Assembly: GCA_949775045.1 (NCBI GenBank)
Contig: OX459100.1
Span: forward strand, 17,254,241 to 17,318,240
Source: Metridium senile
Lineage: Eukaryota > Cnidaria > Anthozoa > Actiniaria > Metridiidae
Length of the DNA: 64,000 nt
Direction of reading: 5' to 3'
Shown here: positions 44,770 to 57,016 of the stretch, piece after piece
Layout: every line of letters starts with the position of its first letter
Numbering within the stretch: the first letter of the stretch is position 1
Position numbers and translations under genes: made by a program
The notes under the pieces: model-generated
The model's input: the letters and a program-made list of their open reading frames with translations, nothing else
The model's database searches: none
Told to the model about the DNA's origin: nothing

Positions 44770-45860
44770 CAACATAATGTTCTAGAATGTTTGATCAAGG
44801 CCTTTGACAAGATCAAGCTTGACAAAATTAAATCGAAAGTAAGAAAATATCACTGATTCATTTTTTGAAAATGAACATGAATATAGAATTGAACTACATA
44901 ATGTTGTAGAATGTTTGATCAAGCCTTTTGACAAGATCAAGCTTAACAAAATCAAATCAAAAGTAAGAAAATATCACTGATTCTTTTTTTGAAAAAGAAT
45001 TTATCGAAAACCATTGAAAATTGGTGTTCTAGAACATTTGATCAATATGATATATGATCATGATGGTCAACAAATTGAATGGGCAACAGAGCAAATTCCA
45101 CCAAATTACTTATAAATCTTTCTTAAAAAAGGAACTAAATCGTTATAAAAGGAACAACACTAGTATTATAGGTGTTCTAGAACTTTTGATCAATGCCATG
45201 GTCAACTGATTGAATCAAAAAAATAAATTACGTACACACTCAATTGGTTTAAGTCAGAAATAAAACTATCTGAAATGAATGATATTTAGCTAGTGTTCTA
45301 GAACGTTTCATCATGCAAGGCCATGGTCAATTATCCGAAAAATTGCATGTATTAGATCAATTGTATTTTACACAATAAAGTTCACCTCCAAAACAATGCC
45401 TAAGTTATCTAATTTGACAATAGAGGAGACCAAGAATTGGTGTTCTAGAATGTTTGATCGTGGCAACAGAAAAATATCATATGTAAGGGTTCATTACAAA
45501 ATATAAAATTCCTGTGAATAATTTCAAATCATTTTTAAAGGTTGAAAGGGCCATGCATTTCATCAGTCTTTTTTACTTATTAAATATATATTATGCTATT
45601 CATTACTTGGAGGTACATTGTGGAAATAAATGAGCTATATTTATAAGATAAAATACCCAAAAATTAACAAAAAAAACTCAAGATTCTCCAAATGTTTTCA
45701 TGCTCGCACCGATTTCCAAAAAAAAATCCTTTTATCGTTCTATATATCTATTATTTATGGAATTCATCATTAGTTTACTAAATTTAGCATACAGTAGAAC
45801 GACAGAGACTACCTCCTTAACATGATTAATATATTTTTAAGGGTTTTGTTCTAGAAGCTA
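44770..45860. repeat. Irregular repeat built around TTCTAGAA
   Basis: GTGTTCTAGAA followed by a TTTGATCA-like block occurs with TTCTAGAA at 44780, 45027, 45175, 45296, 45443 and 45849, plus a variant at 44904. Common spacings are about 122 and 148. The first two units are near-identical over about 120 bases; later ones keep only the core and a GGTCAAC block. Confidence 0.8.
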
Positions 45861-47017
45861 GTTAGTTTACCAATACAGGTTTTAGTGATCTACGTGACGC
45901 GAACACAGGAAGACAACCGAGCGAGTTTGATCCCGAAATGCGGATTTTTTTATCCGTTGCCTTTCTGTTGGGTTGTTTTCATTTAAATTTCACAGCTTCA
46001 TAGCACCATAACAAACTGTATTGTACGATTTGTAAAGGAAGCACGTAAAATTATTAATCAAAAAAAGCTTTTTCAACAAAGACGTGCGAACCAATGAAAA
46101 CAGCCCGTTGTTTAAAAAAAACAAGCATGAAAAATATAATCAAAATCTCCCACGGAGCTTGAAGGTTTTCTTCCGAGAAATCAATATGATTACAGACAAT
46201 GTTATGGGAATTCACTCGGTTAATGTGGTTGAATTGAAGGTTCTTCTCTATACCTTCTTGAGACCGTCTACAATCATGTGAGGCTATCTGGCCATCACTA
46301 TATTCTTCCACAAACCGCAAACCTCATTACTATGCAAATCCACTAAAGTGAATCATTGAGTTGAGTTTTTAATCATGCTTTAACATTGAAAGTCCGTACC
46401 GCTCGAAAGCGTGAGATAAGAGGGTTATACAGATATCATCATCTTCAAAAAAACAGGCTTTTTTTCTGCTCCAGGGCAGACTTCTAAATAGGTCTATTTT
46501 TAGCGCTAGTTTTAAAATCTCTCAATAGGGCTGATGCGCACTAAAAAGAGGAATTAGTTGTTAAAGTGGACTTCAGCACTATCACGTGTCAGTGTTGTTT
46601 GTGATTGAAATAGTTTATGCGGCCAGTCATTACTGTGGTCATTTCTTCAGTCTGTCATTAGCCACGTTGAGTTAGTGATATCGTAAGTAATGAAAAACAT
46701 TTTGTGTACTTTTTTCACGTCGATAAACAAGACACGATATGATGATAGCGCCTTTTGACGTAAGGCTCAATGACCAGCCAAGTTGATGAGACGCATCGAA
46801 ATACGTCAACTGGAGACTTAGAAAGCAAATAAACACAGCCTTGCACAAACAACAATCGATAGTCTTCAAACGCCTCGACACAGTGCACTTGGTTTGACAG
46901 TTTATTCCTCTCCAACTAATGATTTACAACCAATTCTACTCCGTCGTCGTTCTTCGATATTAGTCAGTTGTAAATCGGCCTTTATATAGGAAGTGGAAGG
47001 TCGTTAACTGAATCAAG
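45861..47017. other. 5' flank of the GPCR gene
   Basis: No coding segment is supported. An 88-codon frame on the minus strand near 46054-46320 is unrecognised. The promoter of the GPCR presumably lies in the right half, but I see no clear TATA box. Confidence 0.4.
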
Positions 47018-48319
47018 ATGAATTCTACTTTCACCGGTGAAGGGGTAAGGGAATCCACTTCCGTCTGTACTGAAAAAATCAATTCATCGGTTGTGAAAAT
47101 AATCAAAACTTTTGCCTACTGCATCATGTTGGTGCTAGCGCTCGGAGGGAATGTTATACTAGTGTGTGTGGTGTCTTCACAACGAAAACTCCGGACCAGA
47201 ACCAACTTTTTAATCTCTAACATGGCCATCAGTGACTTGTTGGTTCCAATCTTTGCAATGCCAAGGACTATAGTGGAGATTCACTTGGGTCATCGTCGTT
47301 GGCTCGTCACAGGGGTGCTTGGCATAGCGTCATGTAAAATAATATACTTTCTACAAGATGTTTCGACTGCTGTTTCGGTTCTAAGTCTGTCGATTATAAC
47401 AATTGATCGGTTCTACGCCGTGGTTATACCGGAATATACAACCCCTATCAAAGGACGTGTTAAACCAGTTATTGTTGGGATTTGGATTACAGCTATGCTA
47501 ATGCATGCACCGTATTTTTATACGTTCAAACTTATAACTCACGGTAGCGCCAACTACTGCATATTATTATGGCCTAACACAGTCGACACGCAGCTAGCAA
47601 CAAAAGTTTTTTTTCTTACTCTTATAGTATTACTATATTTCATTCCATTTTTCTTAATTGCTATATTACAAGCTATGATCATCAAACGACTAAGAAACCA
47701 AAGACTGCCTTCATTCTCGTCCTCTTTTCGACAAAGAAAAAGGATCAAAAGAAACAAAAATGTAGTGCACTTTACACTCGCTGTCATCATCACGTTTTTC
47801 GTGTGTTGGACACCGACTGTTGTTTACTCATTCATAGTCATCTACGGCGCACAAATATGCATTCCTGATTTATTCAGATTCGCTTCGTTATTTCTCGTCC
47901 AATCAAATTCATCCATCAATTTCTTCATCTACTTCATCTTCAATCAGAATTTCCGTAGGACCTTTAAAAAGTTATTCCACGATCGCAAGATAAGTCTTAA
48001 AGTGTTGGGACGTTCCCAAACTGTCCAAGTTCCGGTACGACCGCGGGAACAAAATAAAACAGAACGTTTGAGATCTATGACATGCGAAACGCTGTCGGGC
48101 AGTGCAAACGATTTCCATGTTAATACTTCCAACCGTCAAGTACCTGTAAAAGGACATAACATTATCGAGAAAACATTACGGCATGGGACTGAGATCGAGA
48201 TAGAAGCACTGGTTAAAAATACCACAAACGGGATAAAGAATGGGAATGGGAAAGAATGGATGAATAAGAAATCTGCTAATGTCGACTCTATATCTTCAGT
48301 AGAATTATCTGACTCATAA
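47018..48319 (+). CDS. Class A (rhodopsin-like) GPCR, peptide-receptor type, intronless
   Basis: 433 residues, seven membrane spans. TM1 (about 29-53) has GGNVIL. TM2 has MAISDLL (Asp73). TM3 starts at Cys106 and ends DRF (130-132) instead of DRY. TM4 has W156. Extracellular loop 2 has Cys181, pairing with Cys106. TM5 has FIPF. TM6 has CWTP (263-266). TM7 has NFFIY (301-305) in place of NPxxY, followed by the helix 8 basic stretch NFRRTFKKLF. N-glycosylation sites occur at Asn2 and Asn22. Start chosen because ATG at 47018 gives a normal-length N-terminus. The long Ser/Thr/Lys tail (320-433) is suited to arrestin regulation. The nearest groups by pattern are neuropeptide/galanin/NPY-like receptors; the ligand is unknown. 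Intronless class A receptors are common in cnidarians. Confidence 0.93.
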   Translation: MNSTFTGEGVRESTSVCTEKINSSVVKIIKTFAYCIMLVLALGGNVILVCVVSSQRKLRTRTNFLISNMAISDLLVPIFAMPRTIVEIHLGHRRWLVTGVLGIASCKIIYFLQDVSTAVSVLSLSIITIDRFYAVVIPEYTTPIKGRVKPVIVGIWITAMLMHAPYFYTFKLITHGSANYCILLWPNTVDTQLATKVFFLTLIVLLYFIPFFLIAILQAMIIKRLRNQRLPSFSSSFRQRKRIKRNKNVVHFTLAVIITFFVCWTPTVVYSFIVIYGAQICIPDLFRFASLFLVQSNSSINFFIYFIFNQNFRRTFKKLFHDRKISLKVLGRSQTVQVPVRPREQNKTERLRSMTCETLSGSANDFHVNTSNRQVPVKGHNIIEKTLRHGTEIEIEALVKNTTNGIKNGNGKEWMNKKSANVDSISSVELSDS

Positions 48320-51300
48320 TTGATGCTAGGAAAGTTCCTCTATATTTTTTAATGAAAAAAGAATGGAACGAATGGGAATAATAACGAATGGATTACCAGG
48401 ATAGTGGCTTGATATTCAAACTTGATTTGAGAAGCAGAATAATCAAATTTCCAGAAATCATAAAAATGTTATTATTATAACAGATGTTGATAGCAGCGAA
48501 AATATAATGATGAAAATATTTATCAATGGTATCCATTCAACTGCACTGGAAATGAAAAAATGGATGAGAACTGAAAACAAGAGTGGAAAAGAATGCAGCA
48601 AAGAGGGTTCATTAATTATTGAACAAATTCGAGATGAAAATGACATTTGGAATATTTCTAATGGCTTTTTAATGGGATAAATGAAACCAGATGAAGTGGG
48701 AATGCAAAATAATCTAAAGAATTTATACTCAATATTGATCTTCTAAATTGATGCAGTGAAGCTACTTCTATTATTAGAATAGTCTAATGTCTGTTTTATG
48801 CTTCAAAACTTTGACAAATGGACTCGGAAAAAAAAAGGAATTCATAACGAATTTGATTAAGGTGCAGACACGGTTAAAAAAAAGACCATATATATATATA
48901 TACAAGGGGCTTCAAAAAATATAATAAAACATTTGAAAATTAAAGATAAATTATTATAATGGCTCCAAGAAGACCATAAAAAAGGTTTGCAAAATAGACA
49001 ATATATGATTAAAGTTTTAGTCATGTCTTAGTCATGTCTTAAAATGGGCTTTTTGGAAATAAATTATCTAGAAGACTTGATAAAGGCTCCATAACGCTAA
49101 AATAGGATGTACAGAAACTAGCCTGAGAAAAGAGACGTTTTATCGTCAGTTGCGAAGTGGGAAGAGGAGCGAAAGAACGTCTGTTTTCTCAGAATGTACA
49201 AAAACTATAAAGAACAGGCAACTACATGAAAAACTATAAAGAACAGGCAACTACATGTATATTTTTTTGAACAATAACTAATAGAGATCGCCATATCGTG
49301 ATGTTTTCAAAGAGCACAACGTGTCGTAATAATTATTGTTTGTGGTATTGTCTTAGATAACAATCGGCCATGCACTGTAGCTCCTTGTGTCATATAAATA
49401 TATAATAGGAAAAAATGACAAACATGCATCACACTATGTTAAAAAGAGTTGTTTTTAAGTAATTATTATTTTTAGTATTGTCTTAGATAACAATCGTTCA
49501 TTTCTTGTATCATATAAATATATTATAGTAAAGACAACATCAAACTACAATCTAGCTAGATGTTAAAAAAGATTCATGAAAAGAATCATGACAAACTTAT
49601 AAAAGTACAAATAATAGACAAATGTACAATATGGTATTAAACAAAATAAAACTTGATAAAAATAAAGAAAAAGATATAGAGATTTGAATAACAAATTTGT
49701 ATAAAACTACTATAAATAGCACTTGAATCAGAAGAAAAAATAATAAAAGTATACAAAAATGCAGAAACGTTTTGATGATCTTCAAGATACTTAGAAAAAT
49801 ATCAACAATGTATGGTGAAATAGAAAGATAAATAAGACTTATTTTGTTATTGACGAAATGAGCTAATTAATTAAGTACTAGTGGAAAGGCTAACTAGCAA
49901 AACCAGCAAAATTTGTAATAAAAAACGAAAACTCAAATAAATCATGAAAAATGTGAACTTTTCCCCAAATTTATTTGACAAAAAGAACAAAATTGTAAAG
50001 TCGTAAAAATAAATACATAATAAACAAATGAGTAATAAATAGATAAACATAAATAGAAAAGGCATGCGCACATAATTCTAAAAATACGAACTTTGAAAGG
50101 AATCATAAAAAGTTTAGCTGAATGAAATTAACTTAAAATCTTATCGAGCAATTTTATGGATTCCGAAAATAATTATAATCGGCAATATATATTTTGAATG
50201 AACATTGGAGATTGAAATAAATCGCGCCGAACGCTGCAATGAAATAACTGGTTTCATGGCTCGCTTAAATTAGCTTAAAATGGAAGAAAGTTGAAAATGA
50301 AAAACAAAATGACACACAAAATGTAAAATATATTAATTCAAATACCGACAAGGTACTAGCTTTATCAAAAATATTACCAATATTATATCAAGTAAACATA
50401 GATTTGTATTAGAAAATATCCAGAGTGAAAACTATAGATTTGTACTAGTCGAAAACACAAAAACTCGTCATATAATAATAATAATAATAAAAGAATAATA
50501 ATAAAAAAGAATAAGTAAAAAAGTGCAAAATTCTAACTAAAATACCATAAATAAATAGATAGTTTTATTAAAATTTGAGGTCGTAAATCATGATAAAAAT
50601 AAATAAATAGCTAAAATGAATTAAAATAAATTCTAAGATGTTCCCATTCAAAAATGGAATAAAGTAACAAGGAACATCAACTCCAACACAAGAAGAAAAA
50701 AATGTATGTAATAATAACAAGTGAATAAATAAATACATAAACGAATTAAAAATGCAGCAAAAAAAAAATGATTTTGAATCTACCAAATAGATAAGTGTTT
50801 GTTTTTCACTTGTTATTGTAGATATTGAAAGTATTTATTCGAGCCAAGAGGCACACAGACCTTAACAAACAACAAGGGTACTTGCATTAAAAATTGATGG
50901 CTTTAAAAAAACTGTGTGTGAGCCAGTAAACACACCAATCCATTCATTAACATCACTACGATCATTAGAAGAAAATACATTTCAAATCCAGGCCTTGCAA
51001 AATTAGAAAAAAAAATAGATCTCAAGCAATTTGATTCTCTGATCAAAAGAATTCTAATTAGCAAAGAAAGTTATATTGAAATTAGAATTTGAGATCAGAT
51101 AGCTGCTTTTAGAAATAACATTTGTTTTTATTAAATTCGAGTCTTTGATCGTATCAAATATTAAAAGAAATCTACACGTTTACGAAATTCGAATCTTTGA
51201 GCAAAAGGAACATTGGGAAAGAAAAGAAAAATTCTAAATTGAAACGTGAATGAAATCGACATCAGAAACATTGATAAATTCGAATCTTTGAGCAAAACGA

Positions 51301-51480
51301 ACATTATTGGTAAAGAAAAGAAAAATTCTAAATTGAAACGAAAATGAAATCAACATCAGAAACATTGATAAATTCAAATGTTTGATCAAAACGAACATTC
51401 GAAAAAAATTATTTACCGATTTCGAATTTTTAATCAAAACCAAGGAAACGTTTGTTTGTACTATTAATATGACTATTCAT
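48320..51480. other. Three kilobases of A-skewed sequence 3' of the GPCR gene
   Basis: The plus strand is strongly A-rich and T-poor for much of this span, with frequent AAATAAATA and GAAAA words. It includes a local duplication at about 49210-49258 (AACTATAAAGAACAGGCAAC twice) and another, GTATTGTCTTAGATAACAAT at about 49345 and 49473. No exon is recognised. Confidence 0.6.
51185..51405. repeat. About 113 bp tandem duplication
   Basis: AATTCGAATCTTTGAGCAAA, AAAGAAAAATTCTAAATTGA and ATCAGAAACATTGATAAATT each occur twice in order. Confidence 0.85.
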
Positions 51481-52174
51481 TAAAATGCTGCAAAGTCGTG
51501 ACGTTGATTTTCCAAATGATACGCCTACAGTTTACAAGGAGACGGTTTCTAGGTTTCCAAGTAAAAATAGCAACTCTTATACTATAGCAAGAAAGTGGTA
51601 CTTATTGACTTTTCTGACTGAAGGTGAATAACGTCGACGGAAGATTTACATCCGACGAAAGACCAACATCCGAACCGTCAGGGAATATCATCGAGGATAT
51701 TATAATGATGTTTAAAGCAGTCATTTTTATCGTAACGGTTTCCCTAGAAACACCAACGCACTCGTATATTTATCATCGTTGTTACATTTATTTTTAGTTC
51801 ACGTTTTAAAGCTCTAAGATAGACGTAATTTAGCTTTAACTATACCAGTCTTTTTTGACGTTGTAGATAAATTACCATTTTTTGGTCAATTTCTTCCCCG
51901 CAAACACCACGCATCCCAATTTTAATTATTGTTATTTTCTCATTTGTTTGTATGTCTTTGACGTCAGAAACAAAACTAAGTAAAACCTTTATTTACGGTT
52001 TGTAGATCTTTTTATAGATAGTTGAGTTTATAGATGTCATAGATTTTTTGCTACTATTTTCACTAAAAACATCGACGCAGTCTTTAATTAACATACTGGT
52101 ATTTTCGTTTCAAACATCGATCAGTATACCACCAGTCTACCCATCTCTTGGTGTTCAAGTTATTTCTTTTGTTC
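51481..52174. other. Intergenic, nothing recognised
   Basis: No supported feature. Confidence 0.5.
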
Positions 52175-52255
52175 CTGGACACATCCCGGACACATCCCGG
52201 ACACATCCCGGACACATCCCGGACACATCCCGGACACATCCCGGACACAATGTAC
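52175..52255 (+). repeat. 12 bp tandem repeat
   Basis: Unit GGACACATCCC plus one base, about six perfect copies. Confidence 0.93.
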
Positions 52256-53140
52256 TATAGTTATAGCTAGATCGAACGTCAAATACCGCTCTCTTTTTAT
52301 AGTGTATAATTAAGTTACCATTTATATCCTGAACTACCGGCAACACATGCAATATAATGCCTTCTTTAGTCCGTGTCAGAAATCGCTATATACAACACAC
52401 AAAGTTTCTTTCTTCGTTCGATCTTTGGGGAAGGCAGAACCCAGGCAGTTATATGCTTGAGTCACCTAAGATGTGTATAGCCTAAAATTTTCTTAAGTTT
52501 TTCGCCCTATATCCCCTATATTTGGATCCGGCTCTTTTTCCAGTTTATATTTGGACCAAATCCCAGTCAAAAATCACATTATCCCATCAGTTTTGCTCAA
52601 GTTTTCAATCCCATTCCCATTTTCTATTGTTCTTTATTTGTAAATCCCAGTCCCAGTGCATCCAATCCCATTTTCCCAGTCAAAAATAAGGCCAATCACT
52701 GCTCCCATTTTACCCCTTGAGGACTCTCTTTTATATTACCAGCGCATGAGCATATGGTCTACCAGTTATGTTAGCCGAGTTGTGTGCAAAATATTTAACG
52801 TAGTGAGTAGTGAGTGTGAGTGAGTCTCCCCGATTAGTAGGGAACATGATACGTGTCCAGATAGAAGATTGAGACGTAAAAAAAAGTTATTTTTTTTTAT
52901 GGTGTGCATGTAAACATTATGTTTTTCACGTTCTTCACCTCACGTTTTTCACCTGTTTGTGACCTTCGTCAAGATACTTATCTTATTGATGTATTTTTTG
53001 CAGACTGTTTTAACTAAAATACAATACCGCTTCTTCGTAATAACGTCATGCTTATGACTTATCGATGAGACATGATTCACCTCAGGGCTCTTCATTCATC
53101 GCGACATATAAACAATTTGCTTTACTATATATAATATAAA
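52256..53140. other. Intergenic, nothing recognised
   Basis: Contains a decayed repeat rich in ATCCCA near 52550-52700, similar in style to 39390-39540 and 55910-56090. No gene. Confidence 0.45.
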
Positions 53141-53247
53141 TGGAAAGTAGAGAGTAAACTAGTATAGGTGGCGTCGGTGTTTGATATAAACAATAGGTAA
53201 TAGAATGAAATTTGTAACACCGTTAAAAATGTTAACTTAACTTTACT

Positions 53248-53320
53248 GACGTTTCGAGCTTTAGCCCTTCGTTGGAGTACAAAGTATAAAATGTTCCTTT
53301 CACTCCGACGAAGGGCTAAA
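53248..53320. ncRNA. Degenerate hammerhead-ribozyme-like inverted pair
   Basis: On the minus strand at 53277-53248, AACGAAGGGCTAAAGCTCGAAAC has a four-pair stem II (GGGC/GCTC) and a GAAAC box. This matches the layout of hammerheads in Penelope-like retroelements, but the CUGANGA box reads CCAACGA. The plus copy at 53301-53320 (CCGACGAAGGGCTAAA) is a half site. It is probably an inactive remnant. Confidence 0.4.
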
Positions 53321-53559
53321 AAATTGATTATATTACCTATAATTTGCTTTATACATTGTTTTTGAACATTATTATTTCATGTTTTTGTATATATCTTCTA
53401 CACGTGCACTGAAGTTTCAATAATACCAGGGAAAATTGTTTTTGTTCTTGCACCTGCTTCGTGCGTGGAAATTTTATTCATCGACTTGATAACAACATAC
53501 ATCGTGCAAATGAGCATGGTCACGCAGATTTTTAAGTTGTCTTATACTTTGTTATATCA

Positions 53560-53960
53560 TAGTCCATAGACCCTTTTCATTCATTAAATGCCAGGAAAGC
53601 CTCACTTTGACGTAATAAAACAAAAGAGCCATATCACGAAATCACTGTTGTCGTGCATATGAACATACTATCGTTGTGTTATGATATATTTGTTATATCA
53701 TGGTCCAATGGGCTTTTCTCATCAGCAATAATTGTTAAATGCCAGGAAAGCCTTACTTTCACGTAATAGAAAGAGCACAGTTTATCACGAAGTCTTTGTT
53801 TTCGTGCATATGAACATGCTATTGTTATGGTGTGGTATATTTGTTTTATCATGGTCCAACAGACCTTTTCTCTATAAGCAATAATGATCATTAAATACCA
53901 GGCAAGCCTCACTTCACTTTGACTTAATTAAACAAAAACACCATATCACAAAGTCACTGT
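53560..53960. repeat. About 140 bp repeat, three copies
   Basis: Each has ATCATGGTCCA or similar, TTAAATGCCAGGAAAGCCT, CACTTT-ACGTAATA and GTGCATATGAACAT. Confidence 0.85.
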
Positions 53961-54949
53961 TTTTTTATTATTCAGAACGAGGCTTGTTAGGCTTTTCATT
54001 GCTTAATCTCACAAATTAATAATAGTTTATTTTAATAATAGTTTATTAAATTTAAGACATTTTTTGAGTATGTATGGGTTTGTATAGGACACGTTTGTAG
54101 CATTATAAAAATGGGGAAAATGGAAGTTTAGGAATATGCAGACTTTTTGGTAGAGAAAGTCATCCTTTTCATGCCATGAAAAACCTGGACCCACTGCTTG
54201 CTTAAGTTAACAACTTTGCCAAAAGGAAAGAGGTTTGAAGAGGTAATAGGATCGTGCTTTTAGGATTATTGTCAAAACTTAATAGTTAATTAACATTAAA
54301 AATTGCAACTGTCTGAGCACAAGAAAACATTTTGATACGATTTCTCTAAAAGAGAATAAAATATTTAAAAACTATCAAAAACTTTATTTTCAAAGTTTGG
54401 AATTGTATGAGGGATAACTGTTATTAATAATTGTTTTATTTGTTTGAGTATTATCATATTGATATTTTTGGACTGGATTTTAAAACTGTGACAAGCTGCC
54501 TTAAAAGCACTCCAGGACTTGAAACTTAAGGTTTTAATTTTAGACAATCTTCAATAGTTTGGCTCTATTTCAATTTTAAAAAGTAGCAAAAAGCCAAAAA
54601 CATTTTCATAAATAAATTTATAATCGGTTTGATAAATAGATTTTTATTCAAGGACATGACTCTGTTTGGCCTCCAGTTTACCAATTGCTCATTTCCATGC
54701 AATTTGACAGCAAGAAAATGACCGAAATTACCACTTAGTGGTCCTGTTACCTCTGACGGTTTTTGAAGACGTTTCCGATGTAAACCTTTTTTACGATTTT
54801 AAAAAAGGTCATTAAATTGTTCCAACCAAGCTGATTCATTGCATTACCCCCAAGGTGTTTTCAAATTTCCTAGAAAGCTTATATAACTACCGTTTTTGTA
54901 TTGAATGCGGTACCGGTGTTCTGTGACATGAACGGTTATTTGGAAAATG
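53961..54949. other. Intergenic, nothing recognised
   Basis: AT-rich; no supported feature. Confidence 0.5.
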
Positions 54950-55470
54950 CTTTTTGCTTTTGTTATCTGTAGAGTGTTGTTGATTAATTTTGCTTGAGGA
55001 TATGCTTTTGTTGAGGATTTTTTTTTTGCTTTTTATTGTACAGTTTTTTTTTTGTGTGGTTGTTTCTGTTTTGTAGTTATAGTTCCTGTCGTATTGTCTG
55101 GGAATTTTTGCCGTTGTATTTTTGCATAGTTCAGTGTTCTTTTTGTAGTCATTTGTTTTCCTATTTTTCTACAGTTGTTTTTTTGTAGTTCATGATGTCT
55201 TTTTGTTTGGTCTAGCTTTAGCCTGAGAAAACAGACGCTCTTTCGCTTCTGTTTCCACGGCTAATTAGCTAGTATAGTTGTTCTTGTTTTTCTGAATTTT
55301 TCTTGATTTGCTGTTGTTGTTGTTGTTGTTTTTCCTGCTTTTTGTTGTTGTTTTCATAGTTTTCTGTTATTTTACTATTAGGTGTTTCTGTTATTTTTCT
55401 CTTTTCTGTTAGTTATTGTTAGTGTTATTGCTGTCAATTCCTTTTTTGGGTTGTTAATTTATTTTTTGTA
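54950..55470. repeat. T/G-rich low-complexity stretch
   Basis: Rich in TTTTTGTAG, TTGTTGTTG and TTTTCTGTTA words, resembling 12575-12740 and 13145-13265. Confidence 0.7.
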
Positions 55471-55860
55471 CAGTTTTCTAGTGATTGCTCATTTGTCGTT
55501 GAATTCCATTGTTTAAAAGACGTTTACTAAATGGCAGGGCTCTGAATTTCAACGCAAGCGCAGGGCCCTCCAGTTTTCCTCACTGACGACCGAAAAATCA
55601 ACGTGTGAGCGCGTGCAAATTCGTATTAAGTGTTGCATTTTTTCAATTGACACAAGAATTGTTTCCTATGGGTTTTTCAAGTTATCTTCGCTCATCAAAA
55701 CTCGAAGTAATGTGAGCTGAATTTGTTTGAAGTTTTTGTTTTTGTCCTCTCCACGTGAGATTTGCCCTTCAATTCGTGATCTCAAAAGCCTTTTCCTCGT
55801 CAAATATATCAGCACTCTAATGTGATTGAAGTGCATGCTGTCTAGTTTTGAGCCCCTCCC

Positions 55861-55881
55861 GGGGGGGGGGGGGGGGGGGGG
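55861..55881 (+). repeat. 21-G homopolymer
   Basis: Follows CCCCTCCC. The bases after it (to about 56090) repeat GCTCCCTTGATCCC-like words. Confidence 0.95.
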
Positions 55882-56712
55882 CATGCTCCTTTGATATTTT
55901 TGCATTTTCTCCCTTGTTAAATCCCCATAAGTAAAATAACTGTCTCCCTAAAATGTTTTACCTTATGCTCCCATGATCCCAAAAAACTATTGTTTTATCA
56001 TATTTTGCTCCCTTGTTCCCCAAAAATAAATGTCATGAGTGCTCCCTTGATCCCTAAAACCCCTGGGAGGTGCTCAGTTTTTCACCTTGTATGCTATAAT
56101 TTTTCATGCGCAACAACTCCAACCTCGACTTGGAACTATCAGTCGTAGTCACTGAATGGAACTGTAAAAATGTTTATTCTGAGTTGAGCTTTTTTTGCTC
56201 ATTTTGCGTATTCAACAACAGTGATTCTCACTCGCAGAGAAAAAATTTCCCCACGTTTCTCTGTAGAGTTAGGAAGGCCTAGGAATGGCGGAAGTTCTCA
56301 AACGTCAGCCAGTTTTCTCTGACTTTAAATGGCTAATATACAGTACCGTTCGAAAGCTGCGTTTTCGTTCGCCCCCTAATACAGTACGGCTAGTGTTTGG
56401 TTAGGTTTAAGGCAATTGTTTAGAAAGACTGTTTTTTTTACACCAATCGTAAACGATGTTTCGATTTGGTGTTGACTGTCCCCCTTTAAATTACATTCAC
56501 TTAATTTATTTGAAGCTGCTCGATATATTTGTAGCAGACCGTTAAATCAAAGCACACACATGCAGTTTAAAAGCAGTAGTATTTAATATTTGTTCGTGTA
56601 AAATGATAATTACATGCACAATAACAGAGATTGCACTTGTCTTCCTTCAGATCTATATGGTAACTATACCCTTACATTGTAAGGAACATAAATAGCAATA
56701 CAGCAATCAACT
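55882..56712. other. Intergenic with an inverted relative of 40243-40530
   Basis: The segment at about 56440-56485 (AAACGATGTTTCGATTTGGT then GTTGACTGTCCCCC) is the reverse complement of the core of the element at 40243. No gene. Confidence 0.5.
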
Positions 56713-56855
56713 AGAGTACAAACACTAAAAGTGTGCAGCATAAATACCACTAAATACTGCTAAATTATGCAAATTCCTTTGTTCTCTATTGTTTAATCAA
56801 CACTATTTAGTGGTAAATAGTACAAAGTGTTGCACACTTTTAGTGGTTGTACTCT
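56713..56855. mobile_element. 143 bp fold-back MITE, family A, copy 2
   Basis: Same length and termini (GAGTACAAACACTAAAAGTG) as 5354-5496 but inserted in the opposite orientation, with TA flanks. Confidence 0.82.
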
Positions 56856-56863
56856 AGTGATAC

Positions 56864-57016
56864 AGTAAAAACCCGCATAAAACAACACACGATTTTTGGT
56901 TCAGGCTTATTTTGTTCTTATATATTGTTCTTATGTACATGGTACTTTGTTGACCAAATTTCAGCCCGAGTGTTCTTAATCCACTTGTTCTTTTATGCGG
57001 TTGGTTTTTACTGTAC
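56864..57016. mobile_element. Fold-back element beginning TACAGTAAAAACC
   Basis: TACAGTAAAAACCCGCATAA opposite TTATGCGGTTGGTTTTTACTGTA. The ends are TA-rich and it lies 9 bases from the previous MITE. Confidence 0.75.

Noticed and set aside
46054..46320. 88-codon minus-strand frame upstream of the GPCR
   Set aside because: No recognisable motif, splice context or start evidence.
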